64,000 nucleotides of DNA from an uncultured Gammaproteobacteria bacterium (lineage in GTDB: Bacteria; Pseudomonadota; Gammaproteobacteria; Pseudomonadales; Pseudohongiellaceae). The position numbers were made by a program, and so were the translations under genes. Positions 29,466 through 38,089 of the stretch are shown one piece after another (the first letter of the stretch is position 1; each line of letters begins with the position of its first letter). The DNA is taken from assembly GCA_913060695.1 (NCBI GenBank), contig CAJXUA010000005.1:124001-188000 (forward strand). Reading direction: 5' to 3'. Under the pieces are notes generated by a model. The model made no database searches. It worked only from the letters and a program-made list of their open reading frames with translations, and was not told the origin of the DNA.

Positions 29466-29494
29466 AGAGAGTGCACAATTATAGTGCACTCTCT
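29466..29494 (-). terminator. Hairpin after the MFS gene, core also matches an NtrC site
   Basis: 11-bp perfect arms AGAGAGTGCAC / GTGCACTCTCT, 7-nt loop, followed on the minus strand by TTT; begins 7 bp after the MFS stop codon. Confidence 0.65.
29472..29488. promoter_or_regulatory. Putative NtrC binding site
   Basis: TGCACAATTATAGTGCA versus enterobacterial consensus TGCACYA-N3-TRGTGCA, same 17-bp length, upstream of the sigma-54 site. Confidence 0.6.
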
Positions 29495-29500
29495 CTGGTC

Positions 29501-30751
29501 TTAGACTAGTGCCAAGGATTGCTGCTGCATCGTGCGCACCGAGCGTATTAGCGGCAGCATAATGAGCGCAAACATGGCGATAGACGCGAGCCCCAAAAGA
29601 TTGAGCGCAGTGCTCAAGCCTTGGGTTTGCGCGATATGTCCAACAACAGGGCCGGTAAAGATAAACCCGAACCTGAAGGTAAGGCTGGTAAGCGAGTTCA
29701 CTGTGGCACGAACCTGGGCAGGTACGCGCTTATTCAGTGCGTTCACTAAAACCACCTGATAGAGGCCACGGCAGAAGAATAAGACGAAACAGATTCCAAT
29801 GCCGTACCAGCCATCGAACCAAGCCATGCCGAAATGGCCAACAATAGGAAGAATGCCTATCACTAGCAGCGCAAAGGCCGCACCCTTGCGCTTCTCGATC
29901 GCGTGGCCGCAGTGGCTGGCAACGCCAGCTGTAACGCTCTGTGCGAACCAAAGCACGCCGAACATAAGCATCGTTAATCCCTGTTCCTGCCAGTAGGGCT
30001 GCACTAGCCAGACCACCTGGAAGGTAAAAAGGTTATACAAAGGAATCGCTATAAAGACCTGTCGCAAGACCTTGTCGCCTTTGAGTAGATGCTTGTATAG
30101 GGCCTTGAAATCCAGTGTGATCGCTGGGGTCAGCGTCTGCTCTACCGGTGGTTCGACCAACATTATCGCGAGTACTAGACACACCCAAGACACAGCTGCC
30201 TGAGCCACAACTATTGCGTCGAAAGACCATAAAGCCATGGCGCCGCCAAGCAACGCGCCAGCGCCATTAGCGAAGGCTTTTGTGGAAGTTAAGTTCGCGA
30301 TGCTATGGCTGTGCTCATCCTCAGCCTTGCTGATGATTCGTTCGGTGTCATAAAGCAGGGCAAGGTCGGCTCCTGACATCATGCTCATGGCGATGCCGAG
30401 AACTATCTCGAACACAGCAAGCTGCCAGAACCCGTCAGCGAAGACTAGAAATAGATAACCCGCGCCATGGGCCACGCTACCGACCACGAGCACGGCGCGT
30501 CGCCCAATTCTGTCGGCGAGATAACCAGAGGGTGCCTCGAGCAACACTATAGAGATAGCGAAAATTGCCTGTAGATAGAATATCTCGCTCAGGCTCAAGC
30601 CCTTTGATTCGAAGAAGGGGACCAATACCGGTGAAATCAACATGAAGGTATGAAAGAAGGCCATGGCATACACAATGCGTATGTTGCGTTTCATTCCCTG
30701 TATAGCGATTCCATCTATGTCGTCATTATTATTTACATTTATTGCGGACAT
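29501..30751 (-). CDS. MFS transporter
   Basis: 12-TM pattern, GYLADRIGRRAVLVVG motif. Confidence 0.92.
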   Translation of the reverse strand: MSAINVNNNDDIDGIAIQGMKRNIRIVYAMAFFHTFMLISPVLVPFFESKGLSLSEIFYLQAIFAISIVLLEAPSGYLADRIGRRAVLVVGSVAHGAGYLFLVFADGFWQLAVFEIVLGIAMSMMSGADLALLYDTERIISKAEDEHSHSIANLTSTKAFANGAGALLGGAMALWSFDAIVVAQAAVSWVCLVLAIMLVEPPVEQTLTPAITLDFKALYKHLLKGDKVLRQVFIAIPLYNLFTFQVVWLVQPYWQEQGLTMLMFGVLWFAQSVTAGVASHCGHAIEKRKGAAFALLVIGILPIVGHFGMAWFDGWYGIGICFVLFFCRGLYQVVLVNALNKRVPAQVRATVNSLTSLTFRFGFIFTGPVVGHIAQTQGLSTALNLLGLASIAMFALIMLPLIRSVRTMQQQSLALV

Positions 30752-30803
30752 AAGTCCCCCTGTGCAGCTTCCTTTTGAGACAGCACTTTTTTCAGGCCAA
30801 AAG

Positions 30804-30844
30804 AAAAAGGCCCCTAAATTCTTATGGAACTTAGAGGCCTTTTT
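30804..30844. terminator. Bidirectional rho-independent terminator
   Basis: AAAAAGGCCCCTAA ... TTAGAGGCCTTTTT with one mismatch. Confidence 0.8.
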
Positions 30845-31064
30845 ATATTTTCAATAATTATTGAATTAAAAATCTACTCTAAGTAGCCCTCCTCGGACTT
30901 CACCACGCGCGTGCACGCACGAACAGGTGCAGACGAATCTGAGCCTTGTGCATAGGTGCTTTGATGGTTGATTAGAGTAAACATTTTAAATACAACTTTT
31001 CCGAAGTGGTTTTCAATGGCGCGAATTTTAGACTTATTTTTCTTCAAGTCAAGGAATAAAAACG

Positions 31065-31101
31065 CCCGGTCTAGAAAATTGTCCCCGGTCTAGAAAATTG
31101 T
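31065..31101. repeat. Tandem 18-bp direct repeat over the SirB2 stop codon
   Basis: CCCGGTCTAGAAAATTGT at 31065-31082 and 31084-31101. Confidence 0.9.
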
Positions 31102-31458
31102 TTTAGTGCCCGCGACCATAAAGATATAGGCGGCGGTGATTAGTGCTAATGCAAAAGCGATAATGCGCACTTGCTGTGTTTTTGCCGTGCGCATTACAAC
31201 TACGCCGAGTCCAATATATATCACGAGGCCGGCGATCTTCGCGCCCACCCAAGGAGCAACCCAAGGATACTGCCCAGACATGATGACCAGTGTGATTGCG
31301 CTCACAAGAAGGACGGTATCGATCACATGAGGAAGAATTTTTACAAGTTTTTTCTCAACAACGGCCGAGCCCTGGATCTTCAATATGCCACGGCCGAGAA
31401 AACCGAGTACTGAGAGCATGGCGCAGGTCATATGAACGATTTTGATAAAGGTATACAT
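31090..31458 (-). CDS. SirB2 family membrane protein
   Basis: KIVHMTCAMLSVLGFLGRGILKIQG, KILPHVIDTVLLVSAITLVIMSGQYPW. Confidence 0.85.
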   Translation of the reverse strand: MYTFIKIVHMTCAMLSVLGFLGRGILKIQGSAVVEKKLVKILPHVIDTVLLVSAITLVIMSGQYPWVAPWVGAKIAGLVIYIGLGVVVMRTAKTQQVRIIAFALALITAAYIFMVAGTKTIF

Positions 31459-31664
31459 TTAGGGCGAACTCCTGTTGAGCGTTGGGATACGAATTGCTAA
31501 TAGCGCAGAGGATAATAGAGGAAAAGGCTGACAATGGGAAAATTATTAACTGCCGAGTTCGAGTTCAGTTTCGATTCAGCTGCTGTCCTTATCATGGTTC
31601 TGGCAAGGGCACGATCCAGTGATCCTGCGCACAAACCAACAATAATGACAAAGAGGGTAGGGCG

Positions 31665-32024
31665 ATGCTGATAAGAATTTTTATGCTTGTGGGGATGCTG
31701 TCGATGACAGGGTGTTTGTTTACCGTGGATTCGGACAGTCACTCACGCAGTGCTAGTTGGAGTGAGCAAGAGGTCTCTAGAATCGTGCGGGGGCAGACTA
31801 GCGAGAATTGGGTGCGTAATAGTTTCGGCGCACCGACCCGTAGTACGCAGTTCGATGATGGCTCTGCGTTATGGCATTACAGCAACAAGAGTAAAGTGGA
31901 AACGGAGGTTGGATTATTTCTGCTCTTCCATATCGATGTGGAGAAGGAAGTTGAGCAGCAGCTAAGCATCGAAATTAAAGACGGTGTGGTGCGTGACTAC
32001 TGGGTCGAGGAGAGCCGCTACTAG
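31665..32024 (+). CDS. Small BamE/SmpA-like lipoprotein
   Basis: Lipobox MLSMTGC, VRNSFGAPTRSTQFDDGSALWHY resembles the BamE-type fold motif. Confidence 0.65.
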   Translation: MLIRIFMLVGMLSMTGCLFTVDSDSHSRSASWSEQEVSRIVRGQTSENWVRNSFGAPTRSTQFDDGSALWHYSNKSKVETEVGLFLLFHIDVEKEVEQQLSIEIKDGVVRDYWVEESRY

Positions 32025-32734
32025 TGTTCTTCTGAGTGAGCCGCTGCGGCATCCTGGCGTGCGGCCTCGCGCACAGAGTCTAACCATGGCTGTAACTCGT
32101 CCCAATTGATTGGAAACACATGGTTGGCGCCAAGTTCCAGTTTAGCGTTAACCCGTGCGCCTGCTTCAGAGAGTTGCTGCTCCAGTTGCGGTAGCTGCCG
32201 GTTCCAGCCGAGGAAGTCATTTTCGCCGATGCGCACAAAGACAGGGAGGTCTTGGAAATTACCAATGGTCCCTACATCCTTAATAATGCCGGGCACTGCG
32301 ACCACGCCGTAATAGTCCTGGGGGTCGTGACTCGCTATCTGGAGAGCAGAGCTGCCGCCATTGGACACGCCAACCAGAAGCGATTTTCCAGTCTCGATAT
32401 TCGGTGCCTCTTGCAGATGCTTGATGACTTGGGGAATGCGGTCGCCGCTCTTGCCGAAGAAGGCATTGGCATCTGGCGAGACTGGTACGGCAATAACCCA
32501 GCCGCGATTGGCTAGCTCATGCCCCAGCCAGAATTGTGCGCGGACTATATATTCGTTCGCAGTGCCGCCCGACATCAATACGCTCAATGGCCAAGGGCCC
32601 TCGCCATCATTCTTCGGGTAGAAGAGGAAAACTTTAATAGTGCTGCCGTCCTCGACAGTGACATATTCCTCTTCGGCGTAGATAAAGCCGGGAATAAGGC
32701 AAAGCAAGAAGGCGAGCTTTCGGATCAGGTGCAT
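32021..32734 (-). CDS. Exported alpha/beta hydrolase
   Basis: Signal peptide MHLIRKLAFLLCLIPGFIYA, SLLVGVSNGGSSALQIA nucleophile elbow. Confidence 0.8.
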   Translation of the reverse strand: MHLIRKLAFLLCLIPGFIYAEEEYVTVEDGSTIKVFLFYPKNDGEGPWPLSVLMSGGTANEYIVRAQFWLGHELANRGWVIAVPVSPDANAFFGKSGDRIPQVIKHLQEAPNIETGKSLLVGVSNGGSSALQIASHDPQDYYGVVAVPGIIKDVGTIGNFQDLPVFVRIGENDFLGWNRQLPQLEQQLSEAGARVNAKLELGANHVFPINWDELQPWLDSVREAARQDAAAAHSEEH

Positions 32735-32847
32735 GGTGATCAACGTGTGTTTTAGGGATGAATTGAGTCTATCAGTTCGAATTGCGCTGCGAATAGAAAT
32801 TCGACAAAACGAGAGCCTATGAAGGGCAGTGACATTAGGGCTCACGA

Positions 32848-35058
32848 TTAATCGACTTCCGCCTCAATTCTGACGGTCACCGCTTTGAATGCGGGGGTCT
32901 GGCTACGCGGGTCACTGGTAAGCGGTATGAGCACATTAGCCTCGGGGAAGTAAGTCATCAAATTCCCCTGCCGAATATCGAAGGGCTTGACCCGCAGAGC
33001 TGTCAATTTACCCGTCATGTTGCTAAGGCTCACCTGCATATCCTCAGTGAGTCCCTCGGCGCGCATGTCGATTGGGTTCATCAGCACGACTTGACGGCTA
33101 GTCTGACCGCGATAGACATCGTTGTCGTTGTAGACGATGGTGTTGAATTGGCCTTCGCTGCGCACGGTGGTAAGAGTGTATTCGCTATCGCCAGTCGCGG
33201 AAGCCTCTCGCTGGGTTTGCGCAGGTATGCGGAAATTAGCGCGTTGGTCGGCGGTGGCAAATTGTGGAGTGCCAAGGTGTCGGTCCGCAACATGGAACTC
33301 CTGTTTACTCTGGTCGATCTGTTCTAAGTCTTGGTAGCCCGGAATCACCTTGGCGATGGTCTTGCGAATTTCCTGGTGCTCTGCGAAGGCGGCGAAGTCG
33401 AGCGTGTTCTTCGGGATGAGCCTTGCGGCAATCGCGCTGATTAGCTCGACCTCCGAGCGCAGGCCTTCGATACGCTCGAAACCTCCATCGCTAAGCCTTA
33501 CATAGTTGAACATCGACTCTTGCGTGGTGCCTTGGGTCTCCTCGTCGCGCACTCGAATCGGAAGCACTATGCTCTCCTGACCGATGCCGTGAACGTGGCT
33601 GAGATTAAGGGTTGAACTGATCTGGAGCTTGAAGGGAATTGCCGCAAGGGCGGCGTCTGCGAACGCGGAATCGGGGTTAGCTGCATAGAGATTACCGCCT
33701 AGTAAGAAAGCGAAATCGATATTGCCGGCATGGGCGGCGCGCATACATGCCAGGGTGTCCATACCGGTTGCGGTGGGTAGTGATACGCCTAGGTGTTTCT
33801 CAATACTCGCGAAGACCTTCTCTTTCAATGCGGGAGTCACTCCCATCGAGCCGACACCTTGCACATTGCTGTGCCCGCGCAGTGGCAATAAGCCGCTGCC
33901 GGGGTGGCCGATCATGCCGCATAATAGCGCTAGGTTACTGATGGCCTCTACATTCTCGACGCCGTGGGTATGGTGAGTAATGCCCATGCCCCAGCTCAAA
34001 ACCGTATTTTTCGCCGCGCAGCTAAGCTGCGCAATCTCGCGAATCTGGGCCTCTTGCACGCCCGACTCGGCACAAAGTTGCTCCCACTCTAGCGACTGCA
34101 GGTGAGCCTTGTAGGCATCAAAACCATTCACGTGCGCGGCGATATAGACTTCGTCTTGCCCGTTAATCTCCAGCACAGCCTTAGCGATGCCTTGCAGCAG
34201 GGCGGGGTCGCCTCCGACATGGGGCTGCACATAGTGAGACGCGATAGCCGCGCCGCCGGCAATCATGGAGCGGAAATTACTCGGCGAGGCGAATCGTATT
34301 AGGCCCGGTTCGCGCGCTGGGTTGATGATGACAACATTACCCCCGCGTCGCCGACACTCTATTAGCACTTTTAGGAAGCGCGGATGATTAGAGGCAGGGT
34401 TCGCGCCGATGACGAAGATGGTGTCGGCGAGTTCTAAATCCCGGTATTGCACGGTGGCCGTGCCGGTGCCGATGCTGGCCTGCAGACCGACGCCGGAGGC
34501 CTGGTGACAATAATAGGAACAATTGTTGACGTGATTGCTGCCAAATAGGCGTGCGAACAATTGCAGTATGAAGGCGGCCTCGTTAGAGGAGCGGCCAGAA
34601 CTATAGAAGAAGCTACGTTGGGGGTCTGCTTTAGCCAGGCGCGCCGTGATGATCTCGATGGCGGCATCGTAGGTGATTATCGCATAGCGGTCGGCGCCGG
34701 GTGCCTTGTAAAGGGGCTGGGCGAGCCTGCCCAGAGCCTCAAGTTCGCGGCCACTGAGTTGACGCAACTCGGCGAGGCTATTGTCCGTGAAGATCGCGCT
34801 TGGGATTGCGGCGCGCATGTCGCCGGATTGGGCTTGGATATTCTTGTTGCAGATCTCGATGCCGGGATTGTGCTCATTGTGGAGTCCGCCACGCTGTCCG
34901 CCGGTACCGAAGGCGCAGGCCTTGCAGGTATTCTTGGAGCGCACGGTCTCGGCGAGTCGCCGAGGCCCGATGTCACCGGCGATCGACATAACGTATTGCA
35001 CAGCCTTGAGGCCGCCACCTATCGGGAGTTTTTTCGGTTTAGGCTTGTCAAGACTCAT
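32848..35058 (-). CDS. FdhF/YdeP family molybdopterin oxidoreductase
   Basis: CKACAFGTGGQRGGLHNE, GRSSNEAAFILQLFARLFGSNHVNNCSYYCHQASGVGL, GHSNVQGVGSMGVTP; YdeP-type. Confidence 0.92.
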   Translation of the reverse strand: MSLDKPKPKKLPIGGGLKAVQYVMSIAGDIGPRRLAETVRSKNTCKACAFGTGGQRGGLHNEHNPGIEICNKNIQAQSGDMRAAIPSAIFTDNSLAELRQLSGRELEALGRLAQPLYKAPGADRYAIITYDAAIEIITARLAKADPQRSFFYSSGRSSNEAAFILQLFARLFGSNHVNNCSYYCHQASGVGLQASIGTGTATVQYRDLELADTIFVIGANPASNHPRFLKVLIECRRRGGNVVIINPAREPGLIRFASPSNFRSMIAGGAAIASHYVQPHVGGDPALLQGIAKAVLEINGQDEVYIAAHVNGFDAYKAHLQSLEWEQLCAESGVQEAQIREIAQLSCAAKNTVLSWGMGITHHTHGVENVEAISNLALLCGMIGHPGSGLLPLRGHSNVQGVGSMGVTPALKEKVFASIEKHLGVSLPTATGMDTLACMRAAHAGNIDFAFLLGGNLYAANPDSAFADAALAAIPFKLQISSTLNLSHVHGIGQESIVLPIRVRDEETQGTTQESMFNYVRLSDGGFERIEGLRSEVELISAIAARLIPKNTLDFAAFAEHQEIRKTIAKVIPGYQDLEQIDQSKQEFHVADRHLGTPQFATADQRANFRIPAQTQREASATGDSEYTLTTVRSEGQFNTIVYNDNDVYRGQTSRQVVLMNPIDMRAEGLTEDMQVSLSNMTGKLTALRVKPFDIRQGNLMTYFPEANVLIPLTSDPRSQTPAFKAVTVRIEAEVD

Positions 35059-35066
35059 CTGCGCCC

Positions 35067-35453
35067 CTAGAGTCCGATGACTTCCATGCGTTCGCTCGAG
35101 GCAACGGTGACGCGCACACCATCGATGGTAGTAAAAGCGCGATCGCCGAGCTCACTCTTGAGAACCTGGTAGGTGACTGGGCTTTGCTCGCCGTCGCGGT
35201 GCAGGATAACGGTGATAAGGCTGTTGTCGTCCTCCCAGCGCACATAGTAGAGATAAGTACCCGAGCCAATCATCAGAACCAAGAAAAGGTAGGCGGCAAA
35301 ACGGAAGTCGTTGAGTGGCTCCGCCACTATCTCGGGTGGTGGAACCGCCTTGGATGACTGTCTAGCCTCTCGCCTTTCCTGTTCCCTGTGTTTGCGTATC
35401 CAGACTATGGCTAGCAGCACGACGGTAATGGTCAGTAAAATCTTGCCTAACAT
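35067..35453 (-). CDS. Hypothetical membrane protein upstream of the molybdoenzyme
   Basis: Two TM segments; 8-nt gap to the molybdoenzyme start. Confidence 0.7.
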   Translation of the reverse strand: MLGKILLTITVVLLAIVWIRKHREQERREARQSSKAVPPPEIVAEPLNDFRFAAYLFLVLMIGSGTYLYYVRWEDDNSLITVILHRDGEQSPVTYQVLKSELGDRAFTTIDGVRVTVASSERMEVIGL

Positions 35454-35658
35454 GCGCTTCGCTCTATTTTCGGGGTGACTTTTTCGACAGTCCGCATCAT
35501 AGCAGTCCCTTTCGCGCCATTGCCAGCGAGGGGCGGCGCGCGCGACGCCGAGATTGTCGGCCCCTGCTTGGAGTGCGATAATGATGCGCTCAGCTTAAAG
35601 GGTTTAATAATCTGGCCCGCGTTACTCACCTTCACAATAATAATAAATGAGGAACACC

Positions 35659-36684
35659 ATGAAAGCAGTAGGAGTCCATAATTCCCTTCCCGTAACCGAT
35701 GCCAATGCGCTGCAGGATGTCGAGCTGCCAACGCCCAAGGCTTCAGGTCGCCAATTACTTGTGCGAGTGCGCGCTGTCTCAGTAAATCCCGTCGATACCA
35801 AGATTAGAATGGCTGCCGGGAGCCGTTTGGAGTTTCCCCGCATCCTAGGTTGGGACTGCGCCGGAGTGGTCGAGTCACTTGGCGGCGAGTGCAGCCTATT
35901 TAAGGCGGGCGACGAGGTCTTCTACGCCGGTGATGTCACGCAGGCGGGCTGCGACAGTGAATTTCATCTCATCGACGAGCGACTGGTTGGCCACAAGCCC
36001 AAGAAGCTGTCTTTCGACGATGCCGCCGCGATGCCGCTGACCTCGATCACAGCGTGGGAGGCAATGTTTGAGCGCATGAACATCCCGCGGGATCCAAAGC
36101 AGAACCAGGGGCGCTCTATTCTCATCATAGGGGGCGCCGGTGGTGTTGGCTCTATCGCTATTCAATTGGCGAAACAGCTTGCAGGGCTGCGCGTGATCGC
36201 TACCGCGTCTCGCCCCGAGACCGAGCAATGGTGCAAGGAGTTGGGGGCCGATGTCCTCATAAACCATCGCGAAGAGATCGCGGAGGAGTTTCAGCGCGTG
36301 GGCGAGGCGGCGGTCGACTATATCCTCTGTCTAGTGGGTACGGCTCAGCATTGGCGCAGTATGGCCGATGTAATCAAGCCGCAAGGCAAGCTCTGTCTTA
36401 TAGTCGACACCGAGGCTAATCAGCCGGTTAATATCAATTTATTCAAGCCCAAGAGTGTCGCTATTACCTGGGAATTCATGTTTACACGCTCTCGCTTCCA
36501 GACCCCGGATATGGGAGAGCAGGGGGAGTTGCTTAATGAGGTGTCTGAGCTGCTAGACAAGGGCGTGTTGCGCCATACTCGCACCGAACACTTTGGTGTG
36601 TTGAATGCCGCGAATCTACTCAAGGCTCATGTTAAACTCGAGTCAGGCACGATGCTCGGCAAGCTGGTACTAAACCTGCCCTGA
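35659..36684 (+). CDS. Zinc-type alcohol dehydrogenase-like / quinone oxidoreductase (MDR family)
   Basis: GWDCAGVVESLG, IIGGAGGVGSIAIQLAKQLAGLRVIATASRPE. Confidence 0.93.
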   Translation: MKAVGVHNSLPVTDANALQDVELPTPKASGRQLLVRVRAVSVNPVDTKIRMAAGSRLEFPRILGWDCAGVVESLGGECSLFKAGDEVFYAGDVTQAGCDSEFHLIDERLVGHKPKKLSFDDAAAMPLTSITAWEAMFERMNIPRDPKQNQGRSILIIGGAGGVGSIAIQLAKQLAGLRVIATASRPETEQWCKELGADVLINHREEIAEEFQRVGEAAVDYILCLVGTAQHWRSMADVIKPQGKLCLIVDTEANQPVNINLFKPKSVAITWEFMFTRSRFQTPDMGEQGELLNEVSELLDKGVLRHTRTEHFGVLNAANLLKAHVKLESGTMLGKLVLNLP

Positions 36685-36715
36685 ACCTTGCGAACGAGCG
36701 ATTTTGGAGAAGATT

Positions 36716-36934
36716 ATGGATAGATTGTTTGGCATCTTTCAGCTGCTATTTGCCGGTGTTTTCGCCGCCACTGCCATTGGTACACTCATCAATATGGCCT
36801 TTATTGCCACTCGTCCGGAGACCATCTCAGTGGTCAACGTCATTATCGGGCAGACCCTGATGATCGTCTGCCTGCTCGCACTCTCGCGCATTCTGTTTAA
36901 GAAAGGCACTGTTCGTATTCGCCCCAAAGAATAG
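36716..36934 (+). CDS. Small membrane protein, unknown
   Basis: MDRLFGIFQLLFAGVFAATAIGTLINMAF, two TM segments. Confidence 0.55.
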   Translation: MDRLFGIFQLLFAGVFAATAIGTLINMAFIATRPETISVVNVIIGQTLMIVCLLALSRILFKKGTVRIRPKE

Positions 36935-37078
36935 TTTTTGGGGCTCGCCCTGCGAACAGGGTATAATCGCGCGCTTTTATTCCTCATAAGAATGCGCTCC
37001 CGTTGGAGCGCTTAGCCTATGCAGGGCTGCGGGTTTCTTTGAACCTCGGCCCTTCCGAGGCCATTGCTGGACATATTG

Positions 37079-38038
37079 ATGCAAGTCATAGAGAAAACAG
37101 ACGGCTTCCGTGAACAGCAGCCTGGCTGTGTCGCCACTATCGGCAAGTTCGATGGGGTGCATACCGGGCATCAGTTGATCCTGCAGCAGCTGCGCAGCAA
37201 GGCGACAGAGCTAGGCCTGCCGTCGATGGTGATTCTCATTGAACCCCATCCCGAGGAGTTCTTCGCAAAGCAGCCTCAGGATTGTCCGGCGCGACTGAGT
37301 GAGTTGGAAGAGAAATTAGCGCTACTTGAGGCGCAGGGTGTGGACTTTGTATTCAAGCTGCGCTTCGATGAGCATCTACAAAGACAAAGCGCTCAGGACT
37401 ATGTCGAGAGCATGCTGATCGACGGCCTAGGCATCGCCTGCCTGATCATCGGCAATGACTTTCGTTTCGGGAATCAGCGCAAGGGCGATTTCGCTCTGCT
37501 CAAAGAATATGGCGAGCGCTTCGGCTTCGAATTGATCGAGTCAGCCAGCTGCATTCACGAAGGCGTCCGAATCAGCAGTACCTATGTGAGAGAACAGCTG
37601 CAGAAGGGCGATTTCGAGCTGGTAGAGCTACTCTTGAACCGCCCCTATGGAATCTCGGGTACGGTTGTGAAGGGGCAGCAATTGGGGCGCGATCTCGGCT
37701 TCCCGACTTGCAATGTAAGATTGAATAGAAAGAATTTGCCCCTACATGGGGTATACGCCTGCGACGTGAAGGTAGACAACGTCGACATGGCGGAACGCTT
37801 GCTCAAGGGAGCGGCTAATATCGGTTATCGCCCGACGGTTTCGGAAGGCAGTAAGGCGATCCTAGAGGTGCACCTACTTGATTTCGACAGCGACATTTAT
37901 GGAGAGCGGATTACAGTGATTTTTCGCCACAAAATTCGGGAGGAACGTAAGTTTGAGTCTTTACAAGCACTACAAACTTGCATCGCTATTGACGTGCAAA
38001 CCGTCAGAGAATTTTTTGCTAAAGACATGCCTCTCTAG
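37079..38038 (+). CDS. ribF: Bifunctional riboflavin kinase/FAD synthetase
   Basis: GCVATIGKFDGVHTGHQLIL, RISSTYVREQLQKGDFE, RDLGFPTCNVRLNRKNLPLHGVYA. Confidence 0.97.
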   Translation: MQVIEKTDGFREQQPGCVATIGKFDGVHTGHQLILQQLRSKATELGLPSMVILIEPHPEEFFAKQPQDCPARLSELEEKLALLEAQGVDFVFKLRFDEHLQRQSAQDYVESMLIDGLGIACLIIGNDFRFGNQRKGDFALLKEYGERFGFELIESASCIHEGVRISSTYVREQLQKGDFELVELLLNRPYGISGTVVKGQQLGRDLGFPTCNVRLNRKNLPLHGVYACDVKVDNVDMAERLLKGAANIGYRPTVSEGSKAILEVHLLDFDSDIYGERITVIFRHKIREERKFESLQALQTCIAIDVQTVREFFAKDMPL

Positions 38039-38089
38039 CAACCAGCATAAATCACTGCATCGGCAGTACACAGAATATAGGGTAGCACC

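Noticed and set aside
34561-35070. 169-aa plus-strand ORF and other ORFs opposite the molybdoenzyme
   Set aside because: Antisense to a clear YdeP-type gene; no recognisable family; explained by high-GC codon bias
36935-37078. FMN riboswitch before ribF
   Set aside because: The leader lacks the recognisable conserved FMN aptamer segments; only generic hairpins seen
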